A DNA stretch of 64,000 bases, from the NCBI GenBank assembly GCA_050953425.1, contig JBMNMQ010000005.1, forward strand, positions 1 to 64,000, read 5' to 3'. A model generated the notes under the pieces. That model worked only from the letters and a program-made list of their open reading frames with translations, made no database searches and was not told the origin of the DNA. The DNA is from RUG100 sp050953425. Lineage in GTDB: Bacteria; Bacillota; Clostridia; Peptostreptococcales; Anaerovoracaceae. Shown piece by piece: positions 15,967-23,321 of the stretch (position 1 is the stretch's first letter; every line of letters begins with the position of its first letter). The translations under genes were made by a program, and so were the position numbers.

Positions 15967-15992
15967 TGTAGGTGTTTCTCTGTGTCTGATTT
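15967..15992 (+). repeat. Right 26-bp target-duplication copy
   Basis: Identical to 14859-14884 and abutting the right end of the insertion sequence. It ends 4 bases before the minus-35 box of the TIR gene promoter. Confidence 0.85.
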
Positions 15993-15996
15993 TTTG

Positions 15997-16025
15997 TTGA
16001 GAAAAATGGTGATTTGTGGTATAAT
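15997..16025 (+). promoter_or_regulatory. Promoter of the TIR-STAND gene
   Basis: TTGAGA at 15997-16002, 17-base spacer, TATAAT at 16020-16025. A near-consensus vegetative promoter just outside the insertion sequence, 54 bases before the start codon. Confidence 0.75.
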
Positions 16026-16064
16026 ATTAAATACGACTTAATCGAGTTGATTTAATAATATTAT
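16021..16064 (+). promoter_or_regulatory. AT-rich inverted repeat over the TIR gene start region
   Basis: ATAATATTAAAT at 16021-16032 faces ATTTAATAATATTAT at 16050-16064. It overlaps the minus-10 box and likely start of transcription, so it is a candidate operator. AT-richness raises the chance of coincidence. Confidence 0.35.
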
Positions 16065-16078
16065 AAGGATGATGAATC

Positions 16079-18535
16079 ATGAGAATATTTATCTCCCATA
16101 GCAGTAAGGATAAGGCTCGTTATTGTAATGAAGTAGCTAATAAACTAATTCAGAAGTTAGGTAAGGATTCTATTGTATATGATGAACTTACATTTGAAGC
16201 TGGTGAGAAATCGATAGATGAAATTAATCGAACACTTGATTTTACAGATTTATATGTTGTTCTTCTTTCTCAATCTGCAGTCGAAAGTGATTGGGTAAAA
16301 TACGAGCTTAGCGAAGCACAAAGAAAGTTAGCAGATCATACCTTGGATAGGATATATCCACTGATTATTGATCCAAAAATAAAGCATTCTGATCAAAGAA
16401 TACCTATATGGCTCAAGGATTACAATTTAAAATATATTGCTAGACCCGCAAAAGCGGCTAAACTAATTATTGAACGAGCGAAAGATGTAAAATGGTCACG
16501 TCACCCCAGTTTTCAATATAGAAACACAATTTTTGTTGGTAGAAATGATTTGGTTAAGGATTTTGAAATACGCATTGATGATTTTGACAAACCGCCAATT
16601 AACACTTTTATCGTTAGCGGGCTTCCTAATATTGGACGAAAGAGTCTAGCACGTCATTGTTTAATTAAAGGTACAATTATGCCTCAGTATTATGAATTTT
16701 CACAAATATCCTTAAGTTATCAAGAAAGTATCGAGGATTTCATAGTTAAAATTCATGATCTTGGATTTACAGAGGGAAACGAATTGCCCAAGGTTGCAGA
16801 TAAAACCATGAAAGAAAAAATTGATTTTGCAGTCAGTTTATCAAAAGACCTAGCTAAATTTTCGGAGATTGTACTTATAAAAGATGATGGATGTCTTGTA
16901 GATTATAGGGGAAATATTTCTGATTGGTTTAAGTCGATTATATTATCAGAAAACTTATTCAATGGAATGCTTTTTGTCATTATTACCAAATATAAAACTA
17001 ATTTCGAGTCTGTGCGGAATGTTCATTCTGCGTTCTTTCTAAATGTCCCAGAACTAAGCCTATCTGAAAGGAAAGGATTACTACGCCGTCTGGCTGAAAT
17101 CAAGCAATTAAATCTTAGTAGGAATGATATGGACTCTATTAGCCAACACCTCACGGGCTATCCTGCACAGGTATATTATGCAGTAGACTTGATAAAGAAT
17201 CAAGGATTTTCATATTTGCAGAAACAGTATAAGCTTCTATCAGATTATAACGAGCAAGAGGTATCTTCTTTATTAGAAAAATATCGCAACACACAAGCAG
17301 TATTTGAAATATTAGCACTAATAAGCAAATATGATGCAATCAGTATTACAATGCTTTATGAAATTCTAAGTGTGACTCCCGGATATTCTGAAGTATACGA
17401 GAATTTATTTCAAGAATCTTTCTTTGAACTGGAAGGTGTAAATGGAGAATATGTTAGACTCAACGAAGTGATTCGCAACTATGTTGCACGTTCTGGAGTA
17501 AAAATATTACCGGAACATCGAAAAAGAGCTCAGCAACTGTTTGAAGAAATGTTTTCTAACAATTCGACTACATGGTATAATGCCAATGACTTTTTGTTGG
17601 CAATTCGTGAGAATATAAAACAAGGAAAACAAATTGATTTGGACTATATGATCCCATCAGTTTATTTAAAAAGCATGTCGGATTTGTATTCTGATATGCA
17701 ATATGAGGATGTTGTTAAATTAGCTCGAAGAGCTTTAGAACACACTGACAATATAGATGGGAAAATCATATATGAAACCCGATATCTATTATGCTCTGCA
17801 TTAGCTAAACTAAAAAATAATGATTTCTTAACAGAGGTTCAATTCCTTGATTATGATGACAAAACATTTTTACAGGCATTCTATTATCGACAAATTGGTA
17901 AGAACAATCGTGCATTAGATCGCTTGAACGAGTTACTTGATAAGCGACCTGAAATGTCAAAGGCCAAGAGAGAAAAAGTCCTTGTCTTGAAAAATCTCCA
18001 ACAGTTTGAAGAAGCGATGGGATTAGCTAAAGAGAATTACTATTTATATTCCGATAATCCGTATCATATTCAAGCATACTTTGACTGTTTAATAAATACC
18101 TATTATAAGCAACCAGAAGACGATCTCTTATATGAATTGATAATCAAGCTCGAAAAAATACAAAGTGAAAAGGCACAAAGCATGTACGGTCGATGTCGAG
18201 CACTTTATTCCGCATATGTAGAACAAGACTATGATGTAGCTTTATCACAGATTAATCAGGCAATCTTGGACTTTCCTAGAGACAAGAAGTATGCACTCGT
18301 TGTAAAATTTGATATTGCACAACTCTTTAAAAAAATTGATACCATGCAAGAAACTATTAAAGAGCTAGAAGCAGAGGGGACAAATAGTAACACAGTTGTT
18401 ATCTGTCGGAGCAAATTACTTGTTGCTCAAAATAAGATAGATGAGGCTGTTGAATATTTCTCGAAGAACATTTCTTTCTTTACAGAGGAATCTAAAAAGG
18501 TTTTTGGTGAAAGACTTAGGGGGCGTCATGCTTAA
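16079..18535 (+). CDS. TIR-STAND ATPase with helical repeats, likely phage-defence effector
   Basis: An 818-residue cytoplasmic protein. The TIR domain (about 1-135) opens with RIFISHSSKDKARYC and carries the putative NADase glutamate in SDWVKYELSEAQ. A STAND-type NTPase region follows (about 155-400): a sentinel FVGRNDLVKDFE, then a weak P-loop SGLPNIGRKSLARH in which the lysine-serine pair is kept. The final ~300 residues are helical tetratricopeptide-like repeats (ALAKLKNNDFLTEVQFLDYD, FYYRQIGKNNRALDRLNELL, VEQDYDVALSQINQAILDF). TIR-STAND-repeat proteins act as sensors that deplete NAD+ on infection; that role is inferred here. The gene is far more AT-rich than its neighbours and sits inside a recombinase island, so it is acquired cargo. 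No partner gene is adjacent. Confidence 0.82.
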   Translation: MRIFISHSSKDKARYCNEVANKLIQKLGKDSIVYDELTFEAGEKSIDEINRTLDFTDLYVVLLSQSAVESDWVKYELSEAQRKLADHTLDRIYPLIIDPKIKHSDQRIPIWLKDYNLKYIARPAKAAKLIIERAKDVKWSRHPSFQYRNTIFVGRNDLVKDFEIRIDDFDKPPINTFIVSGLPNIGRKSLARHCLIKGTIMPQYYEFSQISLSYQESIEDFIVKIHDLGFTEGNELPKVADKTMKEKIDFAVSLSKDLAKFSEIVLIKDDGCLVDYRGNISDWFKSIILSENLFNGMLFVIITKYKTNFESVRNVHSAFFLNVPELSLSERKGLLRRLAEIKQLNLSRNDMDSISQHLTGYPAQVYYAVDLIKNQGFSYLQKQYKLLSDYNEQEVSSLLEKYRNTQAVFEILALISKYDAISITMLYEILSVTPGYSEVYENLFQESFFELEGVNGEYVRLNEVIRNYVARSGVKILPEHRKRAQQLFEEMFSNNSTTWYNANDFLLAIRENIKQGKQIDLDYMIPSVYLKSMSDLYSDMQYEDVVKLARRALEHTDNIDGKIIYETRYLLCSALAKLKNNDFLTEVQFLDYDDKTFLQAFYYRQIGKNNRALDRLNELLDKRPEMSKAKREKVLVLKNLQQFEEAMGLAKENYYLYSDNPYHIQAYFDCLINTYYKQPEDDLLYELIIKLEKIQSEKAQSMYGRCRALYSAYVEQDYDVALSQINQAILDFPRDKKYALVVKFDIAQLFKKIDTMQETIKELEAEGTNSNTVVICRSKLLVAQNKIDEAVEYFSKNISFFTEESKKVFGERLRGRHA

Positions 18536-18565
18536 GGCAATAGCTTACAAGTAGCAAGCATGAAC

Positions 18566-18617
18566 AGAGGTCGAAATTTGGGACTCAAAAATGAAACAAT
18601 CCAAATTTGACCTCTTT
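18566..18617 (+). terminator. Terminator of the TIR gene
   Basis: AGAGGTCgAAATTTGG pairs with CCAAATTTGACCTCT (one bulged base) around an 18-base loop, followed by TTT. It lies 30 bases after the stop codon. Confidence 0.75.
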
Positions 18618-18792
18618 CTCATGTCATACTTCCAGCATTTAAGCCGTTTGTTTAGGATCGTCCTCTTTTACCAAAACGGGACCTCCAGAAGTACAGCTCA
18701 AAAAGTACTGTGTAAAAATGGAAACAGATCAAATCCGAATTCGGAATTCTCTTTTTTTCGTGAGTATCTTATTTGTCAACACTTCTCAAGTT

Positions 18793-18829
18793 AAAAGCTA
18801 CATTTTGAGAAATCAAAATGTAGCTTTTT
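18793..18829. terminator. Bidirectional hairpin terminator
   Basis: AAAAGCTACATTTTGA pairs with TCAAAATGTAGCTTTTT around GAAA. It has A and T flanks on both sides, between the TIR gene and the truncated recombinase. The 180 bases before it hold no gene. Confidence 0.75.
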
Positions 18830-18850
18830 CATGTTTTCAAGCAGAAAGAA

Positions 18851-18882
18851 TCCCTCCATGCTATACTTTTAGCATGGAGGGA
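18851..18882 (+). promoter_or_regulatory. Inverted repeat hiding the ribosome site of the truncated recombinase
   Basis: TCCCTCCATGCT and AGCATGGAGGGA are perfectly complementary around an 8-base loop. The right arm contains the GGAGGG ribosome site, 7 bases before the ATG at 18889. It is an operator or translation-blocking hairpin, comparable with 5924-5965. Confidence 0.6.
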
Positions 18883-18888
18883 TTTTCT

Positions 18889-19175
18889 ATGATACCAAAA
18901 ACGATTCTTTTTTCTCACAAGAAAGAAAAATTGCGGGTTGCAGCCTACTGCCGAGTAAGCACGAATCATCCCGATCAATTTGGAAGTCTCGAAACGCAGA
19001 AAGCTTACTTTGAAACAATAATTCGGGAGAACCCTAACTGGCAGTTTGTAAAAATCTATTCCGATATCGGTTCTGCTCTAAGAACCAACAGTAGACCAGG
19101 CTATCGGCAGATGATTCTAGACGGTGAGAAAGGGTTATTTGATTTAGTACTTGTAAAATCATTAAGTCGGTTCGG
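18889..19175 (+). pseudogene. Serine recombinase truncated inside the catalytic domain
   Basis: The first ~95 residues of a large serine recombinase, with the catalytic serine in LRVAAYCRVSTNHPDQFG. They end at LVLVKSLSRFG, where family members continue RNTLD. From about 19175 the sequence becomes the 3' part of a gene oriented the opposite way. The break therefore marks a deletion or recombination junction, and the right limit of the island in its present form. It cannot be active: the rest of the domain, the DNA-binding domain and the zinc ribbon are missing. Confidence 0.8.
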
Positions 19176-19285
19176 ACCGAAATTTTGCTGTCTGCCAACA
19201 AATTCAGCACTTCCTCATCGGTCATATCATGGCGGATATCGTTTAGTACTTCTCTTAACAGTTTTCTGTTTTCTTTCATAATCAT
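19176..19285 (-). pseudogene. Truncated small gene downstream of the PucR regulator
   Basis: Begins MIMKENRKLLREVLNDI, then RHDMTDEEVLNLLADSK, with its ATG overlapping the PucR stop, so it is translationally coupled. After about 36 residues it runs into the truncated recombinase read backwards. It is the left-over 5' part of a small helical protein whose remainder was lost to the island. Function unknown. Confidence 0.55.
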
Positions 19286-20523
19286 TGTTCCTCTCTCTCG
19301 TTCTTGGTTACGGTATGCAGAAAGAAATCCGGTCCCTTCTCTTTAAACAGCAGCAGCGAAACGCCGACCAGCAAATCGGCGTGTGCGGCGGGCTCATCCA
19401 AAGGAATGGCAAAATCGTCCTCTATTCTGCGGATACGGTAAAGCACCGTATTTCGATGGGTAAAAAGGGCATCGCAGGTCTTCTTCAGAGATCGGCAGCA
19501 GGTCAGATAATGATAAAGCGTTTCGCAATACTGCGTGTCCTTTTTTTTATCGTGTGCGGCAAGCTCCCGGATTTCTTTTGCGATCAGGTCGCTTCGCCCT
19601 TCCAAATCTTTCAGCAGAAGCGGCGTGCGGAGTTGCGCCACCGTGCAGACATTTCCGCCGTGAAAGCGGCGATCCATCATCAGCTCCAGCGCTTCACGCG
19701 CTGTGCGATAGAGGGCTGGCAACTCAAACAGTTCGTCAATTTCGTCCGATATCACCACTTTTAATTGGAACTCCTCCGCCAACGCAGAAAAACCATTGGA
19801 ATCTGTTTTTCCGTGTAAGAATAGAAACACATCTCCCCGATATAAAAAGGAATGTGACTGTGGGAATCTTACGCCGAGTTCATCTTTCAGATGCCGTTTG
19901 CCGAGATATTCGTTGTGATAGGCGGTCAGATCGATCAGCGCAAAGCCTGTGGGATGAAAATCCGCAAGATAAGTACCGGAGGCTTGCAGACGAAAATAAG
20001 GCGCCGAGGAAAACCCTCCGTCTAAAAGGTGCATCAGGATATCCTCTGCCGTTTCAAAGGGCTTGTCCTGCCTGCTGGCTTCGATAAAGACCTGCTTTGC
20101 CAAAACCTGTTCTACCGTATTCCAGGTTTCCGGCGGAATGCTTTGCAGATGTCCGTCCGTATCTACGCAAATAAGATAGCCCAGCTGCACGCCGGAGCTG
20201 ATGAGCGGCGCAAAACGGCGACGGTAATCGCTGCCGTCCAGCTTTATATAGTCTTGCCTCCCGGCAGACAGCTCTTCACTTTGACTGATAACCGCACCGG
20301 CCTCATAGGTAATCTCCCCCTGTCTGACGGTATCCTGAAAAAGCGGATCGGTAAAGCCGAGCGGCCGGTGATGTGCCATAACATGAAAGGTATCGTCCAG
20401 TACAATCAGAGGACATTCCAGCAGCGCACCGGCGTCGGCAGCCAACGCCTTTAAATCGTCCTGTGCGAAAAACTCTGCCAAAAGTGCGTCGGCACTTCCG
20501 CTCTTCCAATTTGCTTGCCCCAT
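19282..20523 (-). CDS. PucR/CdaR-type transcription regulator
   Basis: A 413-residue regulator. The amino half (about residues 10-150) looks like a PAS/GAF-type sensory domain. The carboxy end carries the PucR helix-turn-helix: ETLYHYLTCCRSLKKTCDAL, then FTHRNTVLYRIRRIEDDF. The start is the ATG at 20523, which has a GGAGGG site; upstream codons in frame lack one. It is divergent from the HdeD gene, and the two promoters share one minus-35 hexamer, so the protein may control both itself and the stress genes. The effector is unknown. Confidence 0.85.
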   Translation of the reverse strand: MGQANWKSGSADALLAEFFAQDDLKALAADAGALLECPLIVLDDTFHVMAHHRPLGFTDPLFQDTVRQGEITYEAGAVISQSEELSAGRQDYIKLDGSDYRRRFAPLISSGVQLGYLICVDTDGHLQSIPPETWNTVEQVLAKQVFIEASRQDKPFETAEDILMHLLDGGFSSAPYFRLQASGTYLADFHPTGFALIDLTAYHNEYLGKRHLKDELGVRFPQSHSFLYRGDVFLFLHGKTDSNGFSALAEEFQLKVVISDEIDELFELPALYRTAREALELMMDRRFHGGNVCTVAQLRTPLLLKDLEGRSDLIAKEIRELAAHDKKKDTQYCETLYHYLTCCRSLKKTCDALFTHRNTVLYRIRRIEDDFAIPLDEPAAHADLLVGVSLLLFKEKGPDFFLHTVTKNEREEQ

Positions 20524-20539
20524 ATCTATCCCTCCTTCT

Positions 20540-20567
20540 ACTTGTGCAAAAAGCACAAGTGCTTTTT
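20540..20567. promoter_or_regulatory. Overlapping palindromes at the PucR transcription start
   Basis: ACTTGTGC-AAAAA-GCACAAGT at 20540-20560 is a perfect inverted repeat, overlapped by AAAAAGCAC-AA-GTGCTTTTT at 20548-20567. It lies between the minus-10 box and start codon of the PucR gene, a typical place for an autoregulatory operator. Confidence 0.5.
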
Positions 20568-20572
20568 GCTTT

Positions 20573-20601
20573 ATTATACTGCTGTACCATTGTCGTTTCA
20601 A
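20573..20601 (-). promoter_or_regulatory. Promoter of the PucR gene
   Basis: On the minus strand: TTGAAA at 20601-20596, 17-base spacer, TATAAT at 20578-20573. Its minus-35 box occupies the same six base pairs as that of the divergent HdeD promoter. Confidence 0.75.
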
Positions 20602-20623
20602 GAGCAAAAGATTAAACTATATA
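20596..20623 (+). promoter_or_regulatory. Promoter of the HdeD gene, matching the one at 22708
   Basis: TTTCAA at 20596-20601, 16-base spacer, TATATA at 20618-20623. The segment TTAAACTATATATAG at 20612-20626 differs at one base from that at 22724-22738 before the McsA-like gene, with the same box spacing. Confidence 0.55.
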
Positions 20624-20666
20624 TAGAAAACAAAGAAAGGTCAATGAAAAGGCGGTGCAGAAGCTT

Positions 20667-21194
20667 ATGACTTCTAAAGCGATGCGTGTTTTGAATATCA
20701 TTTCCGGTGTGCTTTTGATTGCGATTGGTATCTACTGCCTGTGCAATCAGGACATTGCAGCAGAAACGGCAGGCTTGATGGTCGGCATTTTTATGTTGGC
20801 TTCGGGCATTATGGAGATCGTTGTGTTTGCCGCAACGAGCAGGCTGCTGATGGGCTCCGGCTGGTTGTTGCTGGACGGTGTGCTGACAGTAATTTTGTCA
20901 CTGTTCCTGCTATTCAATGCGTGGTTTACCATGTTGTCATTGCCGTTTTTGTTTACGCTTTGGCTCTTGTTCTCCGGCATTTCACGGTTCGTCAGTGCGT
21001 TTGATTTAAAGGCGCTCGGCGTTCGCAAGTGGGGATGGGTTTTAGCTGTCGGTATTATTCTGATGATTGCCGGATTCATCTGCATGATGGATCCGTGGGT
21101 CAGCATAACAGCTGTCGGTATGACGGTGGGACTTGTGTTCCTGCTGGAAGGCGTCAGTTCGATTATCTATGCCTGTATTCCGAGAACAAAATAA
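20667..21194 (+). CDS. hdeD: HdeD-family (DUF308) membrane protein
   Basis: About 175 residues with six hydrophobic helices in three pairs (VLNIISGVLLIAIGIYCL, LMVGIFMLASGIMEIVVF, GVLTVILSLFLLFNAWF and so on), the repeat pattern of HdeD/DUF308 proteins linked to acid and envelope stress. A GTG at 20655 in frame is an alternative start; the ATG at 20667 fits AAAGGCGG better. It is the first gene of a run with Hsp20, a DUF6282-like protein, an McsA-like protein and ClpC. The same gene types (HdeD, small heat-shock protein, Clp ATPase) occur together in transmissible stress-tolerance loci of Gram-negative bacteria. Confidence 0.82.
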   Translation: MTSKAMRVLNIISGVLLIAIGIYCLCNQDIAAETAGLMVGIFMLASGIMEIVVFAATSRLLMGSGWLLLDGVLTVILSLFLLFNAWFTMLSLPFLFTLWLLFSGISRFVSAFDLKALGVRKWGWVLAVGIILMIAGFICMMDPWVSITAVGMTVGLVFLLEGVSSIIYACIPRTK

Positions 21195-21274
21195 CTTGTT
21201 GGAAGCAATGCTCAGGTGCGGTTTACCGCACTGCAAAGCTTTAATATAGAAAAAATTATTTGGAGGAATGTATT

Positions 21275-21709
21275 ATGTTACCCAGCATTTACGGTGAAAA
21301 TATGTTAGACGATTTCTTTGGCACCAGTTTCTTCGGCGGTCATGATCCGCTGTTCGGTAAGCACGGCAGAAACCTGATGAAGACCGATATCCGCGAGACG
21401 GATGACGCCAAGGGTTACCGTTTCGCAGTGGATCTGCCCGGCTTTGAAAAGGACGAGATCCACGTGGATGTCAAGGACGGTTATTTGACCGTCAGCGCCG
21501 AAAAGGGCCTTGACAAGGACGAAGAGGACAAGAAGGGTCGTATCCTTCGTCAGGAGCGTTATGCAGGCGCTTGCTCCCGTAGTTTCTATGTCGGCGATGT
21601 AAAGCCGGAGGACGTCAAGGCGAAATACGAACATGGTGTTCTGAACATTCTGGTTCCGAAGCATGATCCGAAAAAGCTGACTTCAAGCAGCAAAATTACC
21701 ATCGAATAA
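21275..21709 (+). CDS. hsp20: Small heat-shock protein Hsp20
   Basis: A 144-residue ATP-independent chaperone that holds unfolding proteins. The alpha-crystallin domain occupies about residues 40-135 (DIRETDDAKGYRFAVDLPGF, YLTVSAEKG, SFYVGDVKPEDVKAKYEHGV, LNILVPK, with the GVLNI motif that binds the neighbouring subunit). The start at ATG 21275 follows TTGGAGGAA. A strong terminator follows at 21721. Its position between HdeD and the Clp genes supports a stress-response role. Confidence 0.93.
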   Translation: MLPSIYGENMLDDFFGTSFFGGHDPLFGKHGRNLMKTDIRETDDAKGYRFAVDLPGFEKDEIHVDVKDGYLTVSAEKGLDKDEEDKKGRILRQERYAGACSRSFYVGDVKPEDVKAKYEHGVLNILVPKHDPKKLTSSSKITIE

Positions 21710-21720
21710 TCGTGACCGGG

Positions 21721-21755
21721 TCTGCCGCCTGCGCAGTGCGGGCGGCAGATTTTTT
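21721..21755 (+). terminator. Terminator after Hsp20
   Basis: TCTGCCGCC pairs with GGCGGCAGA around an 11-base loop and is followed by six T. Confidence 0.85.
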
Positions 21756-21771
21756 ATAAGGAAGCGAAGAC

Positions 21772-22641
21772 ATGAAACAGAAAATTTCACTGAACGGCGT
21801 CATTGATATGCATGTTCACACAACGCCGGATGTTTGTCAGCGCACTTATAACGATGTAGAGTTGACCTCCGCTGCCGTTCGTGCCGGGGCAAGGGCGATT
21901 GTCATCAAAGGGCATCACTGCTCCACCGTAGCGCGTGCAGCGCTGTGCAACGTCTATAATCGGGCTGCATTTGAGAGCAATGCCTTTGTCATGTACGGCG
22001 GATTGGCTCTGAACTATGAAGCGGGCGGACTGAATCCCAAAGCGGTACAGACCGCACTTGAAATGGGCGCTAAAGTTATTTGGCTGCCAACGGTGGATGC
22101 AGAAAACGATTGCCGAAAGCGCGGAAGATCCGGCGGCATTCGCATGACGGACGGTCGGGGTGTACTGCTTCCGGAGCTGCGCCGGATTTTTATGCTTATC
22201 AAGGACTATGATGCGGTTCTTGCCACCGGACATATTTCGCCGGAAGAGATACGGTGTGTGATAGACAGCGCCCGCAATGTCGGCGTACAAAAGATCGTAA
22301 TTACCCATCCGGAATACTGGGTCGTGGATATGAGCCTTGAAATGCAAAAGGAACTGATATCGGATTACAATGTTGTTTTGGAACGCTGCTTTATGCAGCC
22401 GCTGAAAAGCGGTCAGTGGGTCAGCAATGCAGAGCGTAACCTTGAAGCCATACGGAAGCTCGGAGCAGAGAGCACGATCCTGTCCACCGACTGCGGCAAT
22501 CCCGCAACGCCGCCGTGGGAGGAATCCCTGCGGCAGTATCTGCAGTTTATGGCCGGCCACAATGTCAGCCCGGAAGAGCTGCGAAGTATGACCAAAACCA
22601 CACCTGCACGGCTCTTGGGACTTACAGATATCCTGGAATAA
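21772..22641 (+). CDS. DUF6282-like metal-dependent hydrolase-type protein
   Basis: A 289-residue protein with a PHP/amidohydrolase look: IDMHVHTTPDV at the start gives an HxH metal site. GHHCSTV, ATGHISPEEI, VITHPEY and STDCGNPATPPWEESL add likely metal or substrate histidines and an aspartate. The family resembles DUF6282, for which I know no defined substrate. It follows the Hsp20 terminator by 17 bases, so its expression may depend on read-through or an undetected promoter. Why it belongs in a stress-gene run is unclear. Confidence 0.65.
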   Translation: MKQKISLNGVIDMHVHTTPDVCQRTYNDVELTSAAVRAGARAIVIKGHHCSTVARAALCNVYNRAAFESNAFVMYGGLALNYEAGGLNPKAVQTALEMGAKVIWLPTVDAENDCRKRGRSGGIRMTDGRGVLLPELRRIFMLIKDYDAVLATGHISPEEIRCVIDSARNVGVQKIVITHPEYWVVDMSLEMQKELISDYNVVLERCFMQPLKSGQWVSNAERNLEAIRKLGAESTILSTDCGNPATPPWEESLRQYLQFMAGHNVSPEELRSMTKTTPARLLGLTDILE

Positions 22642-22707
22642 ATGAAAGACATGTTGTGCATTTGGCACAAGCTGTTTTTCTTTTATTGTACCGACAGTTT
22701 CTTGTGA

Positions 22708-22735
22708 TTACAAATGAAAAAACTTAAACTATAGA
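22708..22735 (+). promoter_or_regulatory. Promoter of the McsA-like/ClpC genes
   Basis: TTACAA at 22708-22713, 16-base spacer, TATAGA at 22730-22735, with TTAAACTATAGATAG matching the HdeD promoter at 14 of 15 bases. No CtsR-type tandem heptad was seen here. Confidence 0.55.
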
Positions 22736-22776
22736 TAGTTGAGAAAGACTAAACAGTCTTACTGGAGGAATGAATC

Positions 22777-23268
22777 ATGAAATGCGAAAATTGTGGCAAG
22801 AACGAAGCCAACTTCGTATATCGCAGCAGTATCAATGGCAGAACAGAAGAACATCACCTTTGCCAAGCCTGTGCCGACAAGCTGGGCTATACTCGGAGTT
22901 TTTTTGATCAGCGGCCGTCCATGCTTGACAGCTTCTTTGGAAACAATAGCTTCTTTAGTTCCATGCCGTCTTTGATGGGGCGGATGCTGGAGAGTCCTTT
23001 TGATGATTTCTTCGACGAAATGCCTGCCATCGGAACAGTTCCGGTGCAGGAGGTTCAGAAGGATCGGAAGGACAACCTGATGAGTTGTGAGGATCAGAGC
23101 CGTTTTTCCTACCTGCGTCAGATGAATGCATTAAAGCATGCACAGAAGAAGGCTATTCACGAAGAAGACTTTGAGCGTGCCGCGGAGCTGCGGGACGAAA
23201 TCCACAAGTTGGAAGAAGCTCATAAGGAAGCCGAAGCGTCCAAAAAAGATGATGAGGATCGCAATTAA
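22777..23268 (+). CDS. McsA-like zinc/UVR-motif protein
   Basis: A 163-residue protein with a zinc motif at the amino end (CENCGKNEANF, then CQACADKLG) and a UVR motif near the carboxy end (HAQKKAIHEEDFERAAELRD), joined by a low-complexity middle with FFGNNSFFSSMPSL. McsA proteins activate the arginine kinase McsB and assist ClpC; this one has one cysteine-pair set rather than the usual two, and no McsB gene is adjacent. It stands 53 bases before clpC and is probably cotranscribed. It most likely acts as a ClpC adaptor. Confidence 0.8.
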   Translation: MKCENCGKNEANFVYRSSINGRTEEHHLCQACADKLGYTRSFFDQRPSMLDSFFGNNSFFSSMPSLMGRMLESPFDDFFDEMPAIGTVPVQEVQKDRKDNLMSCEDQSRFSYLRQMNALKHAQKKAIHEEDFERAAELRDEIHKLEEAHKEAEASKKDDEDRN

Positions 23269-23321
23269 AGCGTGTATCTAAAGAATAGGCGTACTTTACA
23301 ATCAAAGAGAGGTATTGCGTT

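Noticed and set aside
14833..15992. 26-bp repeats as a small CRISPR array
   Set aside because: Two copies are directly adjacent without a spacer and the third is separated by an insertion sequence; no cas gene nearby.
16079..18535. TIR gene as part of a Thoeris or CBASS system
   Set aside because: No ThsA-type, SIR2 or cyclase partner next to it; its own STAND and repeat regions point to a self-contained sensor.
22640..22776. CtsR operator before the McsA-like/clpC genes
   Set aside because: No tandem GGTCAAA-type heptads were found; only the shared TTAAACTATA promoter motif.
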